From: Anthonomus grandis grandis | Lineage: Eukaryota; Arthropoda; Insecta; Coleoptera; Curculionidae | Assembly (NCBI RefSeq): GCF_022605725.1 | Contig: NC_065551.1 | Span: 6,510,001 to 6,574,000, forward strand | Reading direction: 5' to 3' | DNA: 64,000 bases | In this document: positions 46,301-58,300 of the stretch, one piece after another | How positions within the stretch are numbered: the stretch's first letter is position 1 | How the letters are laid out: the number at the start of each line of letters is the position of its first letter | The notes under the pieces: model-generated | Databases searched by the model: none | Seen by the model: the letters and a program-made list of their open reading frames with translations, nothing else | Told to the model about the DNA's origin: nothing | Translations under genes and position numbers: made by a program

Positions 46301-49300
46301 TGACCTAGAATTTTATTCAATTAAAGAATTAAATGGAATTGTAGTTAGGGAACTTAATAGATCTGGAATAACAGAAACTAAAAATGTATTATACATATTT
46401 GCAATTTCTTCTGATTCACCCTCTAATTTAACAATATTGTCTCCCACACTGTTATTTATTTCCTTGCAAACAGACCACATACATTTTGATTTGTTGTCCG
46501 AGTTCTTAATTCGGGTTTTATATTGCTTGGCACGTACATTAACTAATAAGCTGTCATATTTAAGTTTTTCGACTCTATAGGCTTGTTTAAAAGTATCATT
46601 TTGGTTTTTTAAATCTTAAAATTATTCATAAATGTGTTCCATTGAATATTTACATCTTGCACATTACAACAGTATACCTGTGCCCAATCCTGCTCCTTTA
46701 AACTACTCAAAAAATCAGCCTTGTTTTCTTGTGAAAAGATACGTTTATATTGTAAAGGGTTGTTATTTAAACAATCTATTTCAAAGCTTATTTTCTGAGC
46801 TGTATGATCCGGCACTCAAATACCAATATTTCAATATATTCTGCATTGGTGAAAATATTTTCCATACGACTTGCACATGTTTTTGTTGTTCTGGTATTTT
46901 TGTATATGGTTTGAACTAAATTGAATGACTTTAACAATGACAATAAATTCCTTCCATTTTCGTTATCAATTAATAATTCAATGTTAAAATCTCCTAGAAT
47001 ATAAATTTGTTTATTTTCATTTAACATTTTTACCAGCAAACTTTCAAGTTGTAGCATAAAAACATTAAAATCGTCAGATGGTGGCCTATATAATACAAAT
47101 CATAATTTGTTTTTTGAAAAAATACGTTCCACTGCAGCACATTCAAATGTTTCATTGATTGATAAATTGTAAATTTTATTTCTAGGCTTACACTTATTTT
47201 TTTGCAAAATATTGCTGTTCCTCCATGTCTTCCCTCTTCCCTGCAAAACATAGACAATAAATGAAAATTATTTATCGCTATCTTTTTTATCTGGTCTTCG
47301 GACTTCCAATGTTCGCTAAGGCACAAAATTTCACATTACTCGTGTAACATCAATGTAGCGTTTCGGAGGTCAACAGCATTTCCTAGGGATTGAACACTTT
47401 GATGGATTATACTTTTCAGACGTGCGTTGTGTTCTAGATTATTGATGGAAACACCGACTGGGTTGAAGAGTAGTTGATGTTACTTTGATACTGTGTAAGT
47501 CCTCGTTGGTAAACTGGACAGTGAAAGTCTCTGGCGAAATGTTAGCTATCTTCAGGTTTTAATTTAAGTTTTAAACAGTTGGGACATTTTAAAACTGTAC
47601 TTGAACAGTCTTTTGTTTGGTGTTCTCCTCCACATCTGTGGCAGCACGTCTTCTCCTTACAATATTTACCCAGATGTCCAAATCCAAAAAAGGAGTTGAA
47701 ACATAGCCAAATTAATATGTTTCTGTACATATACTACTACCAAGTCAACAAATATCTGTCCTTTTTTAAGAAACCATTTGGCAATATCAGATGGTGCTTG
47801 GAGTATCCAGTTCTCTCTACTTAGATTCCTACATGGCCGTTTTGTAATAACTTTAATGTCCTTGGTTACTAATTTATTAAACTTTGTTTCAATTTCTTCA
47901 TTAAGTTTCACTATGTCTTCCAGCAATTCGTTTTCTGTTAGTCTCTACATAATAAACGTAATTTGTTAGGCCTACATATGATGACGTCACGCCAAAATTA
48001 TTGTGAGCGCTCTGGCCTTTCTAAGGGGGCATAGTTCTAAATCCCGACTGAATGGTAGACAATACGTATCTAGTAGCAAGTATCTTAATGAGCATATTCG
48101 TGTAGCGCATGTGGGTCTTCCGGATCTGCTGACTGCAATACCTCCGTCCAAATACATAATTCGAATTTTTGCCTTAAGAATTCATAGTTAAATCTAAATT
48201 CTAGTATAGCTTTTTCATAAGAGATACCAAGAGCATCTTGCAAGTTGGATTAGTTAGAATAAATGAGTCAAATTATAAAATGTCTTAATTTTTGGTTTAA
48301 AAAAATATTTATACATAGATCGAATAATATATATATATGGGACACCCTATATATATATATATATATATTCATATATATATATATATATAGAATATATATA
48401 TATATATATTCATATATATATATATATATAGGGTGTCCCAAAAGTGATGGAGCTGTATATGGAGGAGAATATTTTTTTTTGCTTATTTCTTAAAAAAATA
48501 AATTTTAATTAGACAATAAGAAGTTTTAATAATGTATTCAAGTTGTACTTTGCTGGAATCAGTATGATTTAAAGAAGTTTTTAAGTCACTCGCATGTCTT
48601 ATATTTTCTTCGCAAAAAAATGGCATCAAAGTTAAGTACTTATTTTTAAAGTTGTAAAAACTCCAAAAAAATTATTTTTCTAGTGCTCTTAAAAAGTAAT
48701 GTTTAAGAAACATATTTTTGTTGGAGAGGCACATCATTTCTAGGTACAATAAAAAAAACAGATTGTTTAATCAACTGTATAATTTTTTTTAAAGCTTTTA
48801 TTTGACAAATGTGCTAGAATTAAAAAAATACACATATATGGCTATAACTTTTAACCTATTCACAATTGCATAACAACATAGGGTGTGATTTTGATTGAAC
48901 ATGACTCCCTCTATCCTCTGTTTGAGTTTGATCCATCACTTTTGGGACACCCTGTATATGAAATATTAAGATGATTTAATTATTTTTAATGAAAATTATG
49001 TTTGTCCATACAGAAATTATGTGGACTGTGTAAGATGGTTTGGAGATTTCGTCTTAAGCAAATCCTGTGAAAACTGCATAACATGCTGGAAACCTGGCAG
49101 ACTGGAAGATGATCAATTACGAAAGGGCGAAACTACTTCAACTATTATCCACAAATTTGAATATAAGGAGTGTGAAATTTGGTTTGTGAGATTCGCTATG
49201 GACTTTTGGCAAAAGGTCAGTAGTAGGTTAATGTTATTTAATTTATTAATTGGGGTACTCCAGATGTTAGACCATTTATTCCAACATCTGGAGCACCACA

Positions 49301-52300
49301 GTGTTCAAATATGAGGCCCTGCTATTTTTATTATTTATTCATAGTTTTAAAGTTTAAGTAATAATTTTTTGGTTTGCCAATAATTATAAACAAGTATAAT
49401 ACATTTTGTTATTTGGATTTCGATAATATTGAGTGGTATACTTTTATACAGGGTGTAACATAAGTGATGACTTTAATTTTAAGGGGTGATTCCTTGTCAT
49501 ATTTTAAGTAAAAAAGTTCATATAAACATATGTCCGGAAATGCTTCGTTTTCGAGATACAGGGTGTTAAACTTTTTTTTTTAAATCGATTTTTTATTAAT
49601 ATCTCATAAACGCATTTACCGAATTTGTTGAAATCTTTACATTTTGTTAGTCACTTTATAAGGTATCTTTTGGAATTCTCACATCTGGCCTAGAAATGTC
49701 AGGGGCGTGCCCACGGGCTAAGTCGGATGATTTTTTTGTGAAAAAAAATCGCCCGGTACATTTTTTGGAAGTATGATATTTCTTTTAAATAAACCATCTA
49801 AAAATGAAACTTTTTTGTCTCTTAAATTTTTTGCGTATAACATAGAATTTTTTGTTTCGTTAAGAAATAAATAATTAAAAATCATATCTCAGCACGTCTC
49901 GGGCCTCCATAAAAAAAATGCTTTAAAATTAACTGACAAATTACCAGCATGTTTATTATTTAACAACTAAGAAAAAACCTTAAATAATTTTTTTTGCAAA
50001 ACGCATACTTGACCGAAAACAAAAATTAATAAGATGCTATTTTTTATGTTTAAATTTTAATGCAATGGCGTCGCAAATGGTTACCTATTTAAAATTTATT
50101 TGTTGTTTGTGTACGCCACCATTTTTTTTGTACGAGATATTTGTACAAATTTAAGCAATTAAAAATACGATCGCTTAATTTTTGTGAAAAATAATAAAAA
50201 CTTACTTTAGTTTTAAATATCATCAAAATTTTATTAAATCAAATGCTCGAAATGAGAACCACGACTGTCAATACAAGCACGCAATCTTCTTCTCATCGAC
50301 TGGCGCACACGTTCGAAAAGTCCTGGTGTGTTGCGTATGACATTAGAAGAGTTTACAATCCGGTTTCTCAAATCGTTTTCATCCACAACTGGCGTCGTAT
50401 AAACAAGCGATTTCAGATATCCCCAAAAGATTAATATAGATATCCATTGCTGAGCAAAAGTATCATTTAGATAGTTTCGAGCGACAAGATTAAAATGAGC
50501 AGGTGCTCCGTCGTGCATAAACCACATGGTATTTCTTGTTGCTAGTGGTACGTCTTCTAATAAATCTGGCAATATTTCTTCTAAAAATTGTCTGTAAGTA
50601 TCACCATTCAGCCTAGGAGGGAGAAAGTGCGGTCCGATAAGATGATCACCGATAATTCCGGCCCAAACATTCACGGAAAACTGCTGTTGAAATCCACCTT
50701 CTCCAATGGCATGGGGATTTTCAAAGTCCCAAAGATGGTTATTGTGGAAGCTTCTGATGGCTTCCGTAAAAAACAAGCCTCATCTGTGAATTTTAGCCGT
50801 AAAATTTGGATTCTGGGCAAGAATCTGGGAAGAAACCACTGGCAAAACTCTAATCGTGCAGGAAAATCTGTTGGCAACAGTGCTTGCACCAGCTGAATGT
50901 GGAATGGATAAAGTAAATTTGTGTGCAAAACCCTCCAAACACTTTCGTGGCTGATGTTAAACTGTAACGATAATCTTCGCGTGCTAGTTGACGGATCGTG
51001 TTCCACTGTTTGCAGAATTGCTTCCTCTAGTTGTGGCGTCATTATTACCCTCGGTCTACTAGCGCGCTCAGCATGAGCATTGACAGATCCAGTCTCACAC
51101 AGACGGGCAGTCTTATGAAAGTTCTTTCTGCTGGAATTGGTCTATCGGGAAAACGTTCATGATAAATTCGACGGGCTTCTGCACCATTTCCATCTGCAAG
51201 GCCATAAATGAAATGCATTTGAGCTAATTCGGCGTTATTCATAGTTATCTGCACAGTAAAACACATTCAACTAACAGTACCCAGTACCTGGTAAATGTAA
51301 ATAGACTTAGGAATGTTCTTATCAGAGAAATTTTTATACATACCTGCATAAATATGTAGTATTCCCAATAAAATCAATTTTGAAGCATTTTAGGTTATTT
51401 TTATAGAGGCTCGAGACGTGCTTAAATATGGTTTTTAAAATTTATTTCTAATTGAAGCAAGATACGAAAAAAAATTAAGAGACAAAAAAGTTTTATTTTT
51501 AGATGCTTTATTTAAAAGAAATATCATACTTACAAAAAATGTACCGGGCGATATTTTTTTTACAAAAAATCTTCTGACTTAGCCCGTGGGCACGCCCCTG
51601 AAATTTCTAGGCCAGATGTGAGAATTCCAAAAGGTACCTTATAAAGTGACTAACAAAATGTAAAGATTTCAACAAATTCGGTAAATGCGTTTATGAGATA
51701 TTAATAAAAAATCGATTTAAAAAAAAGTTTAACACCCTGTATCTGGAAAACGAAGCATTTCCGGACATATGTTTATATGAACTTTTTTACTTAAAAAATG
51801 ACAAGGAATCACCCCTTAAAATTAAAGTCATCGCTTATGTTACACCCTGTATAGTGTCGAATATAGACATATAAATTCTCCTCTTTTTAGCATCTGTAAT
51901 ATCTGCAAAATTGTAAGGTAATATATAGATAGGCTAGACTACCCTAGTGATAATACTAAGAACCTAAAAACTCATACAATTTCTGATACAAAATCAAACC
52001 TGGTAGGAAGTATATAAAATAAAAAACTCAACCCTGGCATATCAAAACTTCATCAACATTTTTAGTTCCATAAAAAATAAATGTACAATAAATAAAATAT
52101 TGTTACAGTTTATTTTCGTCAGATACATAAAGAATAAGAAAGTAAAATGAATCTAAAATGTTAGCGAAAGCATAGCTCGATTATAAAACTTTAAGAGGCA
52201 ATTTCTAAGTTATTCTGGTGCTAAAATTAATAAAATAAACAGTTATCATTTCAGTATTAATTCTATTTTTGATATCAATAATTTTCAACCTTCATGATGA

Positions 52301-55300
52301 AACTAAAATTATTAATCATAACATTAATTTTTTTTAATTGTTTTGATTTCACTAATGTCAGAAGTCATATCCTAGCCAATAAGATCCCAGCTCATTCTCC
52401 TATATCCCTACTAAAACTATTTCTGGCGCGAAAATCTTTGACCTCTAGGAGTCTTGAAGAACAAGCGTTTGAAGAAGGTTGTTTCTTGGTATTTTTGCCG
52501 ATTTTACTCCAATGAAAAGTTGAAAACTCACCTTTTGGGTATTTTAGTTTGTGGATACTAAATGCCATACTGCAATAGTGCAGGATTATAAGTGGTGTAG
52601 TTAAATCCCAACTTTTTCAATGTTCTTTGTTTAAGTGTCCAGTTTTGTGTTTCCGAGAAAAGGCCAATTCCATTGGTAATTTTTAATGTTTTCATTTGGC
52701 ATCTTGGTTTATGATAATCTACATATTACACATGTAATTTTATATAAGTAGACTCACGCATACCGTTAAGTTTAACCATCAATGCTTATATCTACTTACT
52801 CTATTGGCGATTCCTCAATCTGGGTATTCTTCCACTTTCAGGCTTTTTCTTTTATCCCCCGGTATGGTCTTTATCCACTATTATAAGAGGTAGAAATCTC
52901 CACTCATCTACTCCAATAACGTTCACAACATCTACATTGACATTCACTGTTAAACCGATCCACCCAGGTCCCCCATCGCAATCATGCAGCCCTTTTGGAG
53001 CCAGGTTTGATCAATGTTTGTGACGTTTAGTGAACCATGCAGTCAGTAAAACAACCTAACCAGTAAACCAAAGTCCTATCAACATTCATTAGCTTTACTG
53101 TAGTATATTAGACTAAGTACTAACCTCAAAATTACATTGTTATCACTCTCATTATTAGATTTTACTACCACACCGTTGTTTTGAATAGTTTCATAATAGC
53201 TAGGTGCATATTAGTTAGTTTATTGAAATAGACCGTATAGATCTTGTAAACTGGATAAATAGGTCTATTTCGAAAGTACTCACGCGAACTTTTAGCCCCA
53301 AACAACATAATATAAGATTTTAGTCTTGATATAGACACTATATTTAGGAAGGGCAACATAACTTGTTTTTTTTTAATAATAAGTTTGATTATTAACTTTT
53401 CTTTTAATATAGATTCACTTAAAACTGTCTGTTCTTCCTTGTGAGATTTTCTTTCAGGTTTATAGGTATAGTGCTTTTAGTAATTTCCTGTTTTCTTGGT
53501 CATCGGGATTTTCTTATCCATCTGGGATAAAACAGGTGGCGCTTATATTTTATTGATCTCTTGTTGAATCCACGCCACTCTACCAAAGTGGTTAGTGCTA
53601 GTCGGATTCCCTTTGAGAAGATCCCCTGAGCTGTCTCTATAGTCTATAGTAAGTCTCCCTCCTTCCATTGGTTCCCTTGTACCCATTTTCTAACCCTCAC
53701 TCCCATACCTTTACTCTCCTTTTTCCTTCCTGTCATTACCCATCCGTCCATTCAAATTTCATTTAATCCAAGTATAATTAAAGCAATATTAAAGTAATAA
53801 ATTGTTATTAATTAATTATAATTATTAATTCTTTATTTTTTTTATTTTTTTTTACTTTTTTTATTTAACAATATAAAGGGTGATTCAAATTGAGTTTCCA
53901 CATTACAATTATTTTTTTTTGAAACGCTACTGAATTTGTCAACGGCAACGTGACATTTCTAACGTCAAAATATAAACAAAACAGTCATGGAGCAATATAC
54001 GACCGAACAACGTGTTAAAATTATCCAAGCCTATTATGAAAACGGCCGATCAAGGAAAAATACATTTCGTGCTTTACGTGAATTTTTTGGCGCACAAAAT
54101 CGGCCTTGTGAGAAGAAAATTTGGAATCTGGTACAAAAATTCGAGCAAACTGGATCCGTCGCTAACATCAAAACTCCTAGGCATGCTCGTAGAGGTCGGT
54201 CGGAACACAATATTGCTATTGTTGCCGAAAGTGTGAACGAAAATCCAAGAACATCGATTCGTCATCGATCGCAGCAACTGGACCTTACATATTCCACTAC
54301 ACAGCGGATTTTAACAAAAGATTTGCAGTTACACCCATACAGAGTCCAAATAACGCAGGAATTGAAGCCTAGAGACCATCAACAGCGCCGTGTATTTGCC
54401 GAATGGATAAGAGAACAAGGGGCAAATTTTCCAATGAAAATAACCTTTAGCGATGAGGCACATTTTCACCTTGGGGGCTTCGTAAATACTCACAATTGCC
54501 GTATTTGGGGATTAGAAAATCCAAGACAGATTGTTGAAGTGAAAATGCATCCTCAAAAGGTGACTGTTTGGTGTGCCTTTTGGTCCGGAGGCGTAATTGG
54601 TCCATTTTTCTTCGAGGATCATGCGGAGAACGCTGTTACGGTTAATGGCGTTCGCTATCGGAACATCATAACAGAATTTTTCCGGGAACAGTTGGAAGAT
54701 ATGGACATCGAAGATCTCTGGTTTTAACAGGACGGTGCCACCTGTCACACATCAGGAGAAACGATCCAAGTACTGCGCGGCAAGTTTCCAGGTCGCGTTA
54801 TTTCACGTAACGGTGATATCAATTGGCCGCCGCGATCCTGTGATTTAACTCCCTTAGATTATTTTCTATGGGGGTATCTTAAGAGCAAAGTCTACAAGAA
54901 TAACCCGAACACCATTGCGGAGCTGAAACAAGAGATTAGACGCGAAATTACCAACATAGGTCCTGATTTGTGCCACAGAGTAGTCGAAAATTTCTCCAAA
55001 CGGATTACGTCATGCCACATGAGCCGCGGCGGTCATTTACATGATGTCATCTTTCATACATAATTGTAATTAACTACCTTCAAGGGGAAAATAAATATTT
55101 TTCTATAATTTTCAATTTCTTCTTTTTTTTTTATATTTTTAATGTGGAAGCTCAATTTGAATCACCCTTTACAACAAAAAAAACACATAAAAATGACACC
55201 CTGGATAACTGAAGGTATTATTACTTCAATTAAAAAATGAGACAAAAGGAAGGAGAAAAAAGAGACCAAAGGAAGAAAAAGTTACTAAAAAATAAAAATA

Positions 55301-58300
55301 ATGACACACTGAAACTTGAATATAAAACTTATAGAAATAATGTACACAAATTAATAACTACTGCGAAAAATAACTACTATATAAACAAACTGCAAGATAC
55401 AAAACATGATATTAAAAAGATGTATGAAATTCTGAGTGACGCTTCTAATGAACCTAAAGTTAAATCTAACCGAGATATTCATAGAAAAGATCTAAATAAT
55501 AAAGACTTTGAAAATGACACAGACATGGCAAATTTCTGTAAAATAGGAGCTAGTATGGCATGTCAAATTCCTAATACAACCACAAAGCTTAATCTAAATT
55601 ATCCATCTTTCTTAAACTCCATTTCGTTAAAGCCTATAATAAAAAATGAAGTAATACTTTCATATTAATATATAACTTCATATTAATTCATTAAAGAAAA
55701 ACAGTCCCCCGGGTCCAGATGGCTTAACTTCTGAGATGGTAAAGCTGTGTCATCCATATACTGTTGAATCACTTAAATATATATTTAACCTTATTTTCTC
55801 ATCAGCAGAGATACCGGAAGAACTCAAAACTTCAATTATTTATTACACCAATTTACAAAAAAGGGATTAAGAGTGATGTTTCTAACTACAGACCAATAAG
55901 CTTAATACATTTGGATTTTTTTTTTAAATGCTTAAAAGAAAGGCTATATGACTATCTAATTAAAAATAAAGTACTTAACAAAAATCAATTTGGTTTTCAA
56001 AAAAAAAACTGGTACAAATGATGCAATGTATAGTATAATAGAAAACATAAAATATGGATTGAAGCAGGGAAAAAAGTATGTTGCGGTTTTTATGGATCTA
56101 GCAAAGGCCTTCGACACTGTACCCAATTCCAGGTTACTTCATGTTCTTGAAAGATATGGAATTAGGGGTGTAGTGTTGAGGCTCTTTAACAACTATCTAC
56201 AAGAAAGAAAGCAAATGGTAAAAATTAGAGATTCCCTGGGTGATCCTAGCACTGTGCAAATTGGAGTGCCCCAAGGCACAGTGCTGGGACCCTTACTCTT
56301 TATTTTATATATAAACTCCCTTTTATTCTTGCATATAGGTGGCATGGCACTATCTTACGCTGATGACACAGTTCTTGTATTTAAGGATGTTACATGGAAT
56401 CTTGTAAGAACGAAACTCATAAATGGCATGAGGAATGTAAGGATGTGGTGAAACAAGTATAAGTTGTCCCTAAATCTTTTAAAAAACTGTTTATGTCGCC
56501 TTTTCTCTAACAGACGCACATCGGCCAAATTTTAAGGAAATAGTTATTGATGAACAACAAAACTAAAAAGCACCCGATTCCCGTCTGTCCGACTGTCCCA
56601 TTCGGATATTTAAATATTATGTGAATGGCGGGCAACCAACAAAAGAGCAATGTTTGCTGCTAGAAGCAACGGTTTCTGGCAATAAGAATAATTAATGTAA
56701 ATAATAATTAATGAAATAATAATTTAATTAAAATAAAAAATAGCGTTTCTGGAATAATAATAATTATTGATTCTTTTAATAAATTAAATATAAATAAAGG
56801 ATGCAAACAAGAAAATTGTATTGTTAATTTTATACATAATACCCTAATGTAAGTATCAAAAAAAGGCAGTTTGGTTGAACGATCCAATGGAATGGAAATT
56901 GAATTATTTTTTTTTGAATAAATATTTTTCAAAATTTCTTTGGGCGGACATGGATTTATTTGATTTTGGATATTATTTAAAATTACTTTAGTTTATTTTT
57001 GAGAAAGTGTTATTTGAAAAATTTATTTTTCTTCTACCTTATAAGAAAATTTTTAATTTTATTTCCCTGCATAATTGAATTTTTTTATTTGACTATATCT
57101 TGCTTATTATTTTTTACATTAAATTGTGCTTATTGATAAGAATGAAAGTAGAAAATGAAGTACTGTAGGAGCAGTGTCATTTCCTCACTGTGGATGCTTT
57201 TGCTGGATCAAACTTCATCCACTTAAGGAAATTATGCACTTTGCTCCCTTTTGTTATACAAATAACTATTATTTTTTTAAGTTCTCTATATGTGGACATA
57301 TCAAAAGGAAAAGCCCAATTTAAACAATAGGGTATTGTATATTTAAAAAAATAAAGAAATGGAAAACAAAATTTATAAAATATTGTAGTATTGTACTTTA
57401 ATTTTAATCTTAAATATATAAATGTTATTAATCTTTTTGAAATAAGTACCTATTTTTTTAAATAACTTTTATACCTAGGTAGAGAGGTAATTTTGGTAAG
57501 TGAAAACACAATGGATTTAATTAGTTATACTGTTATATAAATGTATCAAATATTAAAAGTTTTATTTTATAAATGCTGCAAAGATATGTATATGACCGAT
57601 TTGAAAAGAAACTTAATTATTTTATGCTAAAATACTAATTTACAATTCTTAGTTTCGATTAATACTCATAAGAAGAAACTGCAAGAAACTTATGAGATAG
57701 GTCATGTTTTTTCAAATATTTGCCTAAAACTTACATAAAAAATTATAATACACATATACATACATAATAATATATACTTAAACCTATAAAAATATACCTA
57801 CTATTATATAAAAAAAATACTGATAAATAGAAAAAAAATATACAATTTATTATTTTTATTTAGTGCTCCTTCTTCTTCTTTGATGGAAAATAAACTTGTT
57901 TGTCCATTTTTCGTTTACTTGTATTTGTCTTATTTATCTGTTCCATCATTGATGTCAGTTGTCTCATGCACCTAGACATTTACAGGTATATGTTAATATA
58001 TCTTATATAATTTTATAAAAAGATAACTTACTTATCATAAGTTTCATCATTTAAAGATCTTAAAAAGTTTGATACACTTTCAATTTCAATTTCTCTTGTT
58101 GATTGGTTGTTCAATCGTACTGCTACATGTTCATTTTCAGTCGTCTTCTCATTAACAAACATTTCAATTTCTAGACTATGGCTACCTTCAATATTATTGG
58201 AAGAACATTCCCCAAGGAGTTCACCTAAAACAGAATCGCTTTCCTTCCTTTGCTCACACACCATAATAAACAATTAAAATTGCTACAAATTACCTCTAAA

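Noticed and set aside
48263..48493. Frame rich in Tyr and Ile
   Set aside because: It is read through the (TA)n tract; no protein signal remains outside it.
52294..52515. Small frame with a signal-peptide-like start
   Set aside because: A hydrophobic stretch is easily produced by T-rich DNA; there is no cysteine pattern, no splice partner and no relative that I know.
53560..53640. tRNA-like stretch with possible A and B box words (GTGGTTAGTG, TCGGATTCC)
   Set aside because: No cloverleaf could be drawn and the B box is poor; at most an old tRNA-derived SINE.
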